Of a stretch of DNA of 64,000 bases, positions 42,344-51,374 are shown piece after piece. A program made the translations under genes and the position numbers. The notes below the pieces were generated by a model, which saw only the letters and a list, made by a program, of their open reading frames with translations, made no database searches and had not been told where the DNA came from. Where the stretch lies: contig NZ_CP094380.1 in the NCBI RefSeq assembly GCF_022809775.1, positions 2,207,501-2,271,500 of the forward strand, in the 5' to 3' direction. The stretch comes from Pseudodesulfovibrio tunisiensis. GTDB lineage: Bacteria; Desulfobacterota; Desulfovibrionia; Desulfovibrionales; Desulfovibrionaceae. Numbering within the stretch: position 1 is the stretch's first letter; every line of letters starts with the position of its first letter.

Positions 42344-42932
42344 TCAGTCCTCCAACATCATCGACATTCACACGAACCACCAGAAAAAGACAGAAGCCGA
42401 AATCGCCGCGTCATTGCACGAATGCGGTCTTCGGGGCGGTCCCTATCCCCCTGTCTACAAAATCGCCCGGCATGTTGCAATCGAATCCGGTCGCGCCTAC
42501 TCTCCGGACATGATGGTCTCCCCGCGCCAACTCCTGCATCTGGCCGCCACGCGCCGACGCGAACCATGGAACTGGACCGCCCAGTTCTGCGGCATCATCA
42601 CGTTCAGTCTCGGTCTGTTCCTGCACAGTTACGTACTCTCCGCCCTTGCCCTAGCCCTCATCGCCGCCGGTTTTCTGCGCATGGAGCTGCCGCCCATGTC
42701 CGACTCCCGCTGGCACCGATTCGTCCTGCGCTGCATCAATCACGAAAAGAACTGGCTCGCCTTTCCCATGTCCTTTCGCAAGGGACTCGACATCTTCCTC
42801 GTCGCCGTGCTCGTTCCCCTCTTCATCCATGCGCTCTGGACACGCGATCTCGCCATCCTCGCCGCCTATCTCGCCGCAGCCGTGCTGTTGCACATCCGAA
42901 AGGAAAACCGCGACGCCGGAATCGATCCGTAG
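42276..42932 (+). CDS. Small integral membrane protein, start uncertain
   Basis: The frame contains two hydrophobic hairpins: FCGIITFSLGLFLHSYVLSALALALIAAGFL and LDIFLVAVLVPLFIH with LAILAAYLAAAVLLHI. The conserved-looking part begins around 42350 (TEAEIAASLHECGLRGG), but the only in-frame ATG upstream is 42276, inside the divergent cinA-type gene; a non-ATG start or a short form from ATG 42510 is possible. No family recognised. It ends 5 bp before repeat copy 3. Confidence 0.6.
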   Translation: MAEFTRSSSPSSDTARERRYGSIQSSNIIDIHTNHQKKTEAEIAASLHECGLRGGPYPPVYKIARHVAIESGRAYSPDMMVSPRQLLHLAATRRREPWNWTAQFCGIITFSLGLFLHSYVLSALALALIAAGFLRMELPPMSDSRWHRFVLRCINHEKNWLAFPMSFRKGLDIFLVAVLVPLFIHALWTRDLAILAAYLAAAVLLHIRKENRDAGIDP

Positions 42933-42937
42933 AAAAG

Positions 42938-43299
42938 GTGCCTTCGGCGACCCTCCCGGGGGGCTGGGCCCTGCCCAGACCCGCAAGGGGACAGACGTCC
43001 CCTTGACCCCATTCTGTTTTGAAAATGCGGGAGCGGCCCGGTGAATGCCCTGACGGGTCATTCACCGGGCCGCTCCGCATTTTCAAAACGGGTGATCTCC
43101 AAAAAAACTCTTCTTCCTGTCTGACCGTTTCCCCCGAATTGCACTCCTCGACAGGGCAAGTCGGGCTTTTCCGCGCCCAACTACGCCGCCAAACGAACCT
43201 TTCAAGCTCCCTTGCCATTTCAGGCGGCGTAGAACCGAAAAGCTTTGGGAGATTCCCAGGAACCTTTTCCCGAAAAGGTTCCTGGGCCGCCGGAGGCAT
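42938..43299. repeat. Structured intergenic repeat, copy 3
   Basis: Ends GTGCCTTCGGCG (42938-42949) and CGCCGGAGGCAT (43288-43299). Long hairpin 43016-43090 (base GTTTTGAAAATGCGG, TGAC top closed by CCC/GGG); CTACGCCGCC with GGCGGCGTAG in the middle; right hairpin CCCAGGAACCTTTTC/GAAAAGGTTCCTGGG (43255-43286). It fills the space between two convergent genes and its right end directly touches the rfaE2 stop codon. Confidence 0.9.
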
Positions 43300-43782
43300 C
43301 TATCCGCGAATTTTTTCGACGAGCGCGGTCGTGGAATAGCCTTCGATGAGAGGCAGGCTCACGACCTTGCCGCCGTTTTTCTCGACCACGTCACGGCCCA
43401 CGATGTTTTCCACGGCCCAGTCACCGCCCTTGACGAGCACCTGAGGCCGCACGGCCTTGATGAGTTCAAGGGGCGTGGAATCGTGGAACAGGATGATGAA
43501 GTCCACGCATTCCAGAGCAGCCAGCACAAAGGCCCGTTCTTCCTGGGAATTGATTGGCCGGTCCTCGCCCTTGCCAAGGGAGCGCACCGAGCCGTCGCTG
43601 TTCAGGCCGAGCACGAGGGCATCGCCGAGGGCGCGAGCGCGTTTCAGCAGATCGACGTGTCCGGGATGCAGGATGTCGAAGCACCCGTTGGTAAACACGA
43701 TGCGCGCATCTCCGGGCAGCTTCTTGCGGCGTTCCAGATAGGAACGGATGCTCACGAGTTTCGGATTATCGGGCAGATTCAT
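43300..43782 (-). CDS. rfaE2: D-glycero-beta-D-manno-heptose 1-phosphate adenylyltransferase
   Basis: 160 residues, nucleotidyltransferase fold: [28 protein letters not shown] (HxGH motif), [21 protein letters not shown] and VLVKGGDW. It makes ADP-heptose for lipopolysaccharide core. The kinase half of HldE is absent, as in organisms with separate genes. The start overlaps the stop of the YkgJ gene (TAATG). Confidence 0.94.
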   Translation of the reverse strand: MNLPDNPKLVSIRSYLERRKKLPGDARIVFTNGCFDILHPGHVDLLKRARALGDALVLGLNSDGSVRSLGKGEDRPINSQEERAFVLAALECVDFIILFHDSTPLELIKAVRPQVLVKGGDWAVENIVGRDVVEKNGGKVVSLPLIEGYSTTALVEKIRG

Positions 43783-44552
43783 TATTTCTCCTTGGGCTTG
43801 AGGCGATCGCAGGACCGGAACAGCATGAGTTCGAGCCAGTCCATGCCGAATTCCAGGGCGGCCTCCTCGTCGGTGAGCACGGCTTCCTGACGTTCCAGGG
43901 TCACGTCCAGACGCTCGAAGACCTTCATGTCGCGGACGAAATTCCGGAAATCGTCCATCTGATAGAGGGCGAGCATGCTCATGTGCACCATCTGGTCGGG
44001 CAGGGACTTGCCGGTTTCCTTCCAGCGCGCCAGCAGATTCATGTAGCGGTCATTGGACGCGACATAGGGTTCGAAGCCCTGATCCTTGAGCCATTCCCTG
44101 CTGGTCCACGCGTCCTTTTCCTCGAACCCGTGACAATGGGGTTCCTGCACCACGAAGAACTGTTCCAGAATACCGCCCTTGCCGTCGGGTCGGGTGGCGC
44201 GGCCAAGGGGATAGGTGCGGCATGCGCCGGGCCGATTCGGATAGACCGAACAGCCTTCGGTACGCACGAACGGACAGCTCCGCCTGGCATTGTCGGTCAT
44301 GCGCAGCCGCATCACCGGGAACCGGGTGTCCGGAGCGAGCTGGGCCTCGCAGAACCCGTGCACGAAATTCTTGCTGGGCATTTCCAGAGCCCGACGCAGA
44401 CGCAGCACGTCATAGGGCGTGAGCACCAGATTCAGGTCGCCGCAACATTCGTTGAAACAGGAAATGCCGGGGTAGCACTTGAAACAGTATGTCTCGCCGT
44501 CCTTGAGCTGCGGCAGGCTTTCGAGAAATTCCTTGGTTTCGTCCTTGCTCAT
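43782..44552 (-). CDS. YkgJ family cysteine-cluster protein
   Basis: 256 residues. The zinc/iron-sulfur cluster cysteines: [34 protein letters not shown] near the N-terminus and [26 protein letters not shown] after it (CxxCxxxCC pattern of PF03692). Function unknown. Start at 44552 follows GGAGGCATATC, and that site lies in a piece of the repeat's inverted end. It forms a unit with rfaE2. Confidence 0.9.
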   Translation of the reverse strand: MSKDETKEFLESLPQLKDGETYCFKCYPGISCFNECCGDLNLVLTPYDVLRLRRALEMPSKNFVHGFCEAQLAPDTRFPVMRLRMTDNARRSCPFVRTEGCSVYPNRPGACRTYPLGRATRPDGKGGILEQFFVVQEPHCHGFEEKDAWTSREWLKDQGFEPYVASNDRYMNLLARWKETGKSLPDQMVHMSMLALYQMDDFRNFVRDMKVFERLDVTLERQEAVLTDEEAALEFGMDWLELMLFRSCDRLKPKEK

Positions 44553-44555
44553 GAT

Positions 44556-44570
44556 ATGCCTCCGGCGACC
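44556..44570. repeat. Terminal fragment of the structured repeat
   Basis: ATGCCTCCGGCGACC, the left-end motif of the family, four bases from the YkgJ start codon. On the minus strand it reads GGTCGCCGGAGGCAT and provides the GGAGG ribosome site. No hairpin module follows, so it may be a relic or a chance match. Confidence 0.45.
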
Positions 44571-44731
44571 GAATCGGGGAACGGGCCGCCTGATTTGCAT
44601 GGCAGCAGCGCGACCCGCTCGGACGGGCAACGCAACGTCATCGCGTTTTTCAGGAAAGAATGCGGACAGGAGCAGGCCCCTGCCGCCGCGCCCCTCTTAC
44701 CATGGCGGAGCCCAAAGGCAAAGTCGGGGAA

Positions 44732-46402
44732 TCAGGCGGAAATCAGGTCGTCGAGAAGACGGATTCTGCGGGACAGATCACATTCCAGCAACTCCTGCTC
44801 GCGAGCTGCGGCAGCCAGAAGATCGACGCGGGAATGCATGGTCTGCATCTTGTACTTGTTGCCAAGGGCATTGCCCTCCTCGCTGGGGGAAATGCGCGAG
44901 GCCACGCCGGAACGCTTCCTGTGGCGCACGGCCAGATGTCCCTGATACACGGCAAATCTTCCGGACTCGGCCAGCCTGAGGTCGTGCTCCATGTCATCAT
45001 ACTGGGACGGAGACAGATGCAGGGCAAAGGGACCGGATTCCAGCAGGATTTCCGTACGGAACAGATGGCAGCATCCGGTCACGGACGCACAGGACCGAAG
45101 CACGTCGAACGCGCCGAAGTCCAATGTCTGGACATGCAGATTGGACAGGCGAAACGGATTCGGCTCGGTCCGGGAAAGATCGAAAGACGCGTCTTCCGGC
45201 ACGAGCAGATGCTGGTCCGCGTGCTGGATCAGTGCCGGATTCGCATGGTCCACCACGCGGCAGCCGTACACGCCGGCGTCGGGATGGCAATGCACGGCCG
45301 CGCCCAGCCGGGGCAGCCAGTCCGCGGGCAATTCCACGTCGTCATCCAGATAGCAGACGAAATCCCGCTGCCGAACCATGTCCATGTTCATGAGCCAGTT
45401 GCGGGCCGCGGGTGCGCCGATATTCACGGGCAGGGTTTCGCAATGCACGTTGTCCGCACCGAGCCGGTCCGCAAACCGGGGCAGCCATTCGGCCAGCACC
45501 TCGGGTGTGCGGTCAGTTGACCCGTTGTCCAGCACCACGAGCGCACAGTCTTCCAGCTCGGAGCCAAGCAGGGAATCAAGGGTTGCGGCCAGTTCCTCGG
45601 CCTTGTTCCACGTATAAAGCAGCACGGCGCACGAGCCGGGCAGAGCATGCGTTTCCCGATCCGCGCCGGAAACGAGATCGTGGACGCGCAGAATCAGGGA
45701 CGTGTTCCATGGAGTACGGCGCAGAGCATCGAGAAAAAGCAGGGAGGCCGTATCCGCATCACCGGAAGCCAGCAGGCAGTGCCCGGCCTGAATCGCGGCA
45801 AAGGCCGGTCCGAACAGCGGACCTGTCTCCTGATACATGCGGGCCGCGTCCACATGATGGCCCCGGAATCGCGCCACCTGCGCACGGGCCGCGTTCAGAC
45901 ACGGCTCCGGCACGGCTGTGCCCGGCAGGTCAAGCTGGGCTTCGACCCAATCCGGGTCCGCATCGATCAGGCCGAAGGTCAACGCCTGTTCGCGCCAATA
46001 CGCGTTTTCCGCGTCCCGGGCCGCGTTGGTCTCGATGAACCGCTTGATCTTCGGGAAGTCCCGGCGTGCAAGCAGCCGCTGAAAATACTCGATATTGGAA
46101 GGAGCAGCCCAATGCCGGACCAGGGAGGACAAGACGGCCCCACTTTCCCGGGGCAGCAGAGGCACAAGAGCGGGCGTGGCAAGCAGTTCGCGGGCAAGGC
46201 CTCCGCCCAACGGATTTTCGCCAAACGCGGTCAGGGCCGCATCCAATCCGATGGGCGCAAGGGAAACATCTTCGGAATCAAGACAGTACGCCGCAATTTC
46301 GCACAGGTGAATTCGCCCGGCAAAACCGAGCCGCAGCAATCGCCTGAGCGATTCAGGCAATGCCTGCCACGAATCCCCAAGACTACCCGTGATGATGCTC
46401 AT
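44732..46402 (-). CDS. Glycosyltransferase family 2 protein with helical N-terminus
   Basis: 556 residues. About 1-260 is helical and may hold TPR-like units (AAIQAGHCLLASGDADTASLLFLDALRRTP). About 265-520 is a GT-A domain: VLLYTWNKAEELAATLDSLL, VVLDNGSTDRTPEVL, the metal-binding DDD in CYLDDDVELPADWL, and SGPFALHLSPSQYDDMEHDLRLAESGR. It transfers a sugar, donor unknown. It starts inside the upstream deacetylase gene (20-bp overlap), so both are one unit. GGAGGAACAGGAGG precedes the ATG. Confidence 0.88.
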   Translation of the reverse strand: MSIITGSLGDSWQALPESLRRLLRLGFAGRIHLCEIAAYCLDSEDVSLAPIGLDAALTAFGENPLGGGLARELLATPALVPLLPRESGAVLSSLVRHWAAPSNIEYFQRLLARRDFPKIKRFIETNAARDAENAYWREQALTFGLIDADPDWVEAQLDLPGTAVPEPCLNAARAQVARFRGHHVDAARMYQETGPLFGPAFAAIQAGHCLLASGDADTASLLFLDALRRTPWNTSLILRVHDLVSGADRETHALPGSCAVLLYTWNKAEELAATLDSLLGSELEDCALVVLDNGSTDRTPEVLAEWLPRFADRLGADNVHCETLPVNIGAPAARNWLMNMDMVRQRDFVCYLDDDVELPADWLPRLGAAVHCHPDAGVYGCRVVDHANPALIQHADQHLLVPEDASFDLSRTEPNPFRLSNLHVQTLDFGAFDVLRSCASVTGCCHLFRTEILLESGPFALHLSPSQYDDMEHDLRLAESGRFAVYQGHLAVRHRKRSGVASRISPSEEGNALGNKYKMQTMHSRVDLLAAAAREQELLECDLSRRIRLLDDLISA

Positions 46403-48497
46403 CCTCCTGTTCCTCCGATTGCCTGCGGGGAATCCGCGCCGCAACCTCGGCAATGGGCAACGGTTCCATGAGCCGTTCCCCGAGATACACGCGCATCAGG
46501 TGCATGCCCTTGTTCCTCAGGGACAGGAGCGAACGCACCACCGCGTGGTTGATGCAGCCCATGTGATGCCTGCGGGACGCATCGTCCGCCAGCTCGCGCA
46601 TTTTCGCGGCCAGACATTCCGCGTCCTCGACCTCGCAAAGCAGGCCGTTCACTCCGTCCTGCACGAGCTCGGGCACGCCCCCGGCCCGGGTCGCCACAAC
46701 AGGCAGCCCCAGATTGAAGGCTTCCACGATCACGTTCGGCAGACTCTCCAGCCGCGAGGACACCACCAGCATGTCCGAGGCACGAAGCTGCTCCAGCACT
46801 TCGGCGTGCGGCAGATGCCCGAGATTGCAGAACCGCTCGCGCACCTCCGGGGTCAGCAGGTCCGAAAACTGCGACAGTTCGCGGTCATGCACGCCCGCAG
46901 CCGCGAATTCCACGTCGCGAGCCCCTGCCCGGGCATAGAGGCCCAAGGCGCGCAGATAGACGTCAAAGCCCTTTACATGTCCGGCATTGCCGACGAACAG
47001 CATTCGAATCCCGCGTTTCTTGCGCATGGGCGGTTCGCCGAAATCCGGGCCTGCGTATGCGTTGTAGACCACGTTCAGCTTCCTGCGCAACACCCGATGC
47101 TTTTGCAGCACGTCGGCGCATGCTCCGGAATTGGCGATCACGCCGTTGGACAGGGCCGTCCAGAAAAAAAACACGTCATTGGGCCGGGAATTCACGCCCC
47201 GGTTGATGAAGAGCCGGAACTTCGCGCCCATGAGCCGGGCCAGCACACCCATCTTGTAGGCCCGGTTGTGAAAGGAATGGACCACGTCGAAGCCTTCGCG
47301 CCGCACGAGGTCGCGCAGAAACAGCCCGGCGCGCAGATAGTTGCGGAACCCGTCAAAGGTGAACACGGTCACGTCCAGCTCTTCCAGCTCCTTTCGCAAC
47401 GGGGACTCCGACGCCACCAGAGCGCAGGCATCCACGCCCATGTCGCGCATGGCAAGGATGTTGTTGACCATCTGGCGACTGCCCCCGGACAGGGAGGTCG
47501 AATCCGTGGCGTAGAGCACGCGCCCGATCTCGGGCCGCTTGCGGTGCAGCTTGAAGAACACCCGGGCCAGCGGGTCGGAACCGTACATGCGCAGCCGCTT
47601 GGCCACCCATTTTCCGGTCTTGGCCCGGCCCACGCCGATGCGGTTCAGCCGATACGGGTCCGTGCCCCGGGCATTGACCCAGCGTTCCAGCGTAAAGGCC
47701 GCGGCATATCCGGCGCGACGAAGCTCGGAAAGGGAAAGGTCGTCGAACTGGCCCCACGGCCAGCAGAAAATCTGTTCATCCAGCCCGTTCAGCTCGCGGA
47801 TGCGCTCCAGACTGCGACGGAAATCCTCGCGGCAGAATGCGGCGCGATCATTCTCGGACCGCAGGCGGAAACTCAGGGTCCCGTCCTCGTCAAGACGCGG
47901 CTGGAATCCGCGATATGCATACCCGCTGCCGACCTTGGGCACGGGCCATTCCGGATTGAAGCCCGGGTACAGGGTCCATGCGCCCCAATGAGCACGGGCA
48001 TCACCCATTTTCGACTGCGGGGTGAGGCTCATGAACGCGCCCTGATGCCGGCAGCCGTGGGAAAAAACGTCCATGCCCTTGTTCAGCATGGCCCGAATCT
48101 CCCCTTCATTGATGAATTGGGAATGGTCGTGGTCGCGATACGCGGCCCGGAACACGTCCGGCATGGTCGTCATGGCCGGGGCCGTGGAAAAATCCCGCGC
48201 CTCGCCCGGCAGCGTGAAATCCGTGAGCGCGAAAAACGTGCCGGTCATGCTGCGCCGTTCCAGCTCGGGCACCACGGTCAGCCAGTTGCTGATGTGGCCG
48301 TCGTCAAAGGTCAGGCACACGGCCTTGTCCGGGGCGGTCATCTCCCCGCGCACCACGCGCAGCAGGTCCCGGGACGAAATAGTGCGGAATCCGGCGTCCT
48401 GAATGGCGTCGAGATGTTCGCAGAACCGAGCCGGAGTGTGTCCGTCCACGTCGCTCACGTTATGATAGCAGAATACCGGAATGCTTTGTCTGAACAT
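46383..48497 (-). CDS. Fusion of polysaccharide deacetylase and GT4 glycosyltransferase
   Basis: 704 residues. The first 310 or so are a NodB-type deacetylase: FCYHNVSD, the metal Asp in CLTFDDGHISNW and the His pair in SHGCRHQGAF. About 325-670 is a GT-B glycosyltransferase: LSGGSRQMVNNILAMRDMG, MLFVGNAGHVKGFDVYLRAL, and the E-x7-E motif in SSRLESLPNVIVEAFNLGLPVVATRAGGVPELV. One chain that could remove an acyl group and add a sugar. First gene of the leftward pair; divergent from the sulfotransferase. Confidence 0.92.
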   Translation of the reverse strand: MFRQSIPVFCYHNVSDVDGHTPARFCEHLDAIQDAGFRTISSRDLLRVVRGEMTAPDKAVCLTFDDGHISNWLTVVPELERRSMTGTFFALTDFTLPGEARDFSTAPAMTTMPDVFRAAYRDHDHSQFINEGEIRAMLNKGMDVFSHGCRHQGAFMSLTPQSKMGDARAHWGAWTLYPGFNPEWPVPKVGSGYAYRGFQPRLDEDGTLSFRLRSENDRAAFCREDFRRSLERIRELNGLDEQIFCWPWGQFDDLSLSELRRAGYAAAFTLERWVNARGTDPYRLNRIGVGRAKTGKWVAKRLRMYGSDPLARVFFKLHRKRPEIGRVLYATDSTSLSGGSRQMVNNILAMRDMGVDACALVASESPLRKELEELDVTVFTFDGFRNYLRAGLFLRDLVRREGFDVVHSFHNRAYKMGVLARLMGAKFRLFINRGVNSRPNDVFFFWTALSNGVIANSGACADVLQKHRVLRRKLNVVYNAYAGPDFGEPPMRKKRGIRMLFVGNAGHVKGFDVYLRALGLYARAGARDVEFAAAGVHDRELSQFSDLLTPEVRERFCNLGHLPHAEVLEQLRASDMLVVSSRLESLPNVIVEAFNLGLPVVATRAGGVPELVQDGVNGLLCEVEDAECLAAKMRELADDASRRHHMGCINHAVVRSLLSLRNKGMHLMRVYLGERLMEPLPIAEVAARIPRRQSEEQEDEHHHG

Positions 48498-48640
48498 GAT
48501 CTCCTCGCTGTTGGGCTGGCAAAGGAGTGGTACCAGAACCCCGGGGCCGCGACAAGAAGCCGGAAGGGGCCTGTTTACATTGAAGACTACATCTCATACT
48601 GTTGTCGGATAGTCGAAACGCATGCCAACAGGACAAGCCC

Positions 48641-49483
48641 ATGCCACTGACCCCCCTTTATGCAAACCGGATGACATCCTGCCGCACCCAGCACCTGGAG
48701 CTGGAAAAGGCCGACAAGGCATCCTTTGATGCCTATGTCTCCTCCTTCCCCCGTTCGGGCAACACCTGGGTGCGAAAAGTCCTGTCGGATTATGCGCTGC
48801 TCGCCATGGGGCGCGAGCCCGGATCCATTCATCAGGACACGATGATTCCGGACATTCACGTCCATGACGTAACGAGTCATGCGTTCCCGGACGGGATTCC
48901 GTACAAATGCGTCAAGAGCCATGCCGAGCAAACCCCTTTTTCGGCACACGCCCTGATCCATGTGGTGCGCAGACCGGAAGACGCTCTGGTCTCCTTCTTC
49001 CATTTTCACAACCGCTATCCTGCCCTCAGGCAGTTGGTGGAACACGTCTCCATTGACGATTTCTGCCTTGTCGCGGTTCAGGACTGGATCCGGAATGCCT
49101 GCCTCGGCCTGAACGCATCCGGAAACCGGAAGGACATGTTCCTGATCACCTACGAGACCCTGAGCCGCAAGACGTTCTTCTCCTTTTTCTGCATATTGAA
49201 ATTTCTCGGGGTTCAGGTTGACGAGAGCAATCTTGAACAAGCCTTGGCAAACAACGATTTCCAGACGCTCCAGGCCCGGGAGAAACGGATGCTGTCCCCG
49301 CAGCATCAGGGCGAACTCTTTTTCAGGAAAGGCAGAATCGGATCGGGCAAACAGGAGCTGCAACAGGAAACCCTGAAAATCATGGCCCGCCTGACCAGCG
49401 ATCTCTACGCCAGCATCCATGAACGGGAGCAGCGCATGCTGACGAACATCGGGAAAACCTTCGAAACCGCACCGCAGAACTGA
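48641..49483 (+). CDS. Sulfotransferase
   Basis: 280 residues. The PAPS 5'-phosphosulfate loop is SSFPRSGNTWVRKVLSDYAL and the 3'-phosphate site is HVVRRPEDALVSFFHFHNR; ITYETLSRK follows the family. It moves sulfate from PAPS onto an acceptor, probably a glycan here. Start at ATG 48641 behind AGGACAAG; a TTG at 48602 would add 13 residues. It heads the rightward glycan genes. Confidence 0.88.
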   Translation: MPLTPLYANRMTSCRTQHLELEKADKASFDAYVSSFPRSGNTWVRKVLSDYALLAMGREPGSIHQDTMIPDIHVHDVTSHAFPDGIPYKCVKSHAEQTPFSAHALIHVVRRPEDALVSFFHFHNRYPALRQLVEHVSIDDFCLVAVQDWIRNACLGLNASGNRKDMFLITYETLSRKTFFSFFCILKFLGVQVDESNLEQALANNDFQTLQAREKRMLSPQHQGELFFRKGRIGSGKQELQQETLKIMARLTSDLYASIHEREQRMLTNIGKTFETAPQN

Positions 49484-49833
49484 TCCGGACCTGACGATTC
49501 CCATCCCCGGCAACAGGCCGCCGAGCTTCCGTCCCATGCGGAAGGACATGCGTCGGCCCTCGACCGGCAGACCATTCCCTGACACGGCCCTGACAAAAAG
49601 CCGACATGGACTCCAAAATCATTCACCCATATAGTAATCGGCAAAAATGACCGATAGGGTTTTCGGGAAGCAAAAACGGCCTCACGCCAGAAAGGCCAAT
49701 GACTTCCGGAAACGTGCCGCAACCGACGGTTTGCCGAAAACCGTTCGCCTGCCAAATGGTCCGAAACTTGCTTCACGAACAGAACAGTGACGAATTGCCG
49801 TCACCACGCCGTCCACATGGAGGAAACCGGAAA
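49484..49833 (+). promoter_or_regulatory. 350-bp gap with a candidate promoter
   Basis: TGGACT (49607-49612), 17-bp spacer, TATAGT (49630-49635), followed by the inverted repeat ATCGG (49637-49641) and CCGAT (49651-49655) near the expected start. This could drive the operon that begins at 49834. Nothing else recognised. Confidence 0.5.
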
Positions 49834-50502
49834 ATGAAGCTGATCGAAGACTCGTTCCTGCCCTGGCTCAGATTCGCCAACGCAGGCATGCTGGAACGCG
49901 GGAACGTCTGGTGCATCGACCACGCGGTCAAGCACATGCCCGAATCTCTGCCCATGATCGAAATCGGCTCGTTCTGCGGGCTGTCCACCAACGCAATCCG
50001 CCATTTCTGTCGAATCAACGGCCGCGACAATGCCCTGTTCTGCGCGGACAAATGGATATTCGAAGGCGCGGAGGATGGCGGGCCGGTCGGATCAAGCACC
50101 ATCAGCCATGAACAGTACCGCGATTTCGTCATGGAGAGTTTCCGACGCAACGTGGCCTTTTTTTCCGGGGACCTTCCCCCTCATCCGGTACTGGCGTTTT
50201 CCGACGAATTCTTCGAACTGTGGCGATCCGGAATCGAAGTCGTGGACGTGCTCGGCGCGACCGTGCGTCTGGGCGGTCCCATAGGTTTCGCCTATGTGGA
50301 CGGCAGCCATCAGCCCGACCAGTGCCGCAGGGATTTTGCCAACGTCCATGAATTCCTTGCCCCGGGCGGGTTCGCGCTTTTTGACGATTCATCCAGGCAG
50401 GCGCCTTTCGGCCTGTATCCGTTCATGCTCGAAATCGCGGCCCGGGACGATTACGAACTGGTCGCGGAAAACCCGAATTTCCTCTTTCGCAAGACAAGGT
50501 AG
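49834..50502 (+). CDS. Class I SAM-dependent methyltransferase
   Basis: 222 residues, Methyltransf_24 type: MIEIGSFCGLSTNAIRHF (SAM loop), LFCADKWIF, FAYVDGSHQPDQCRRDFANVHEFLAPGGFALFDDSS. Such enzymes often methylate sugars or small molecules in glycan clusters. GGAGG ten bases before the ATG supports 49834. It is 5 bp upstream of the next methyltransferase gene. Confidence 0.85.
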   Translation: MKLIEDSFLPWLRFANAGMLERGNVWCIDHAVKHMPESLPMIEIGSFCGLSTNAIRHFCRINGRDNALFCADKWIFEGAEDGGPVGSSTISHEQYRDFVMESFRRNVAFFSGDLPPHPVLAFSDEFFELWRSGIEVVDVLGATVRLGGPIGFAYVDGSHQPDQCRRDFANVHEFLAPGGFALFDDSSRQAPFGLYPFMLEIAARDDYELVAENPNFLFRKTR

Positions 50503-50507
50503 CGCAC

Positions 50508-51374
50508 ATGAAAGCCAGGGACTGCATCGACATATTCCCGCTGGAACTTCTCCAGCTCCGGCCCGACCTCAAGCAGGAGGTTCTGTCAGCCGTGGACAGG
50601 TTCACCCCGGGCATCGGCTGGCACTATCTGCTCGACCTGACCTGGCTGCTTCAGGAAGTGGAAGCCCTGCCCAAGGGGAGTCTGATCCTTGACGCAGGCG
50701 CAGGAAACGGACTGATGCAGCTGCTGCTCGCCATGCGGGGCTACAAGGTCCTGTCCGTGGATTTCGCTCCGCGTCGTCCGTCCGAAGCATTCCGCAGCGT
50801 GGCCGACATCCGGATCTTCGAGGACCGAACCTTTTCCAACGAATACATCACGCACCTCAAGCAAACCTACAACATGGCCGAAACCTGCGACGCGACCAAT
50901 GAGGCATCGCTCCGGGAGTGCCTGAACAGCGACGCGGACATCGTCTACTGGCGAGCCGATCTTTCGGACCTCTCGGCTCTTGAGGACAATGCCGTGGACA
51001 GCGTGGTTTCGGTCTCGGCGCTGGAACACAACTCCCCGGAAGGCATGGCCGCCTGCGCCCGCGAACTGGAAAGGGTTCTCAAGCCCGGCGGCGCCATGCA
51101 CGTCACCATCAGCGGCTCGGACCGGGAGGACTGGTTTCACGAACCGTCCAGGGGATGGTGCTACTGCGAGCAGAGCATCATCGACCTGTTTCGCCTGAAA
51201 TCCCCGGAATCCAACTTCGGCAGGGCCAGCGATCTGTTCGAGGAACTTCGGCAGGGAGACGGTCTCAGGGAACACCTTGCCCCGTTCTATTTCCAGTCCG
51301 GCAACAACGGCATGCCGTGGGGCCGCTGGGACCCGCAATATTTTCCGCTGGGAGTGCGCAAATGCAAGGCGTAA
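50508..51374 (+). CDS. Class I SAM-dependent methyltransferase
   Basis: 288 residues, Methyltransf_11 type: SLILDAGAGNGLMQLLLAMRGYKVLSVDFAPR (SAM), DIVYWRADLSDLSALEDNAVDSVVSVSALEHNSPEGM and LERVLKPGGAMHVTISGS. The substrate is unknown. The end overlaps the next gene by 13 bp. Confidence 0.88.
   Translation: MKARDCIDIFPLELLQLRPDLKQEVLSAVDRFTPGIGWHYLLDLTWLLQEVEALPKGSLILDAGAGNGLMQLLLAMRGYKVLSVDFAPRRPSEAFRSVADIRIFEDRTFSNEYITHLKQTYNMAETCDATNEASLRECLNSDADIVYWRADLSDLSALEDNAVDSVVSVSALEHNSPEGMAACARELERVLKPGGAMHVTISGSDREDWFHEPSRGWCYCEQSIIDLFRLKSPESNFGRASDLFEELRQGDGLREHLAPFYFQSGNNGMPWGRWDPQYFPLGVRKCKA

Noticed and set aside
46389..48650. 753-codon plus-strand frame opposite the deacetylase-glycosyltransferase fusion
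   Set aside because: Same pattern: a stop-free shadow in GC-rich DNA. The fusion protein's motifs are on the minus strand.
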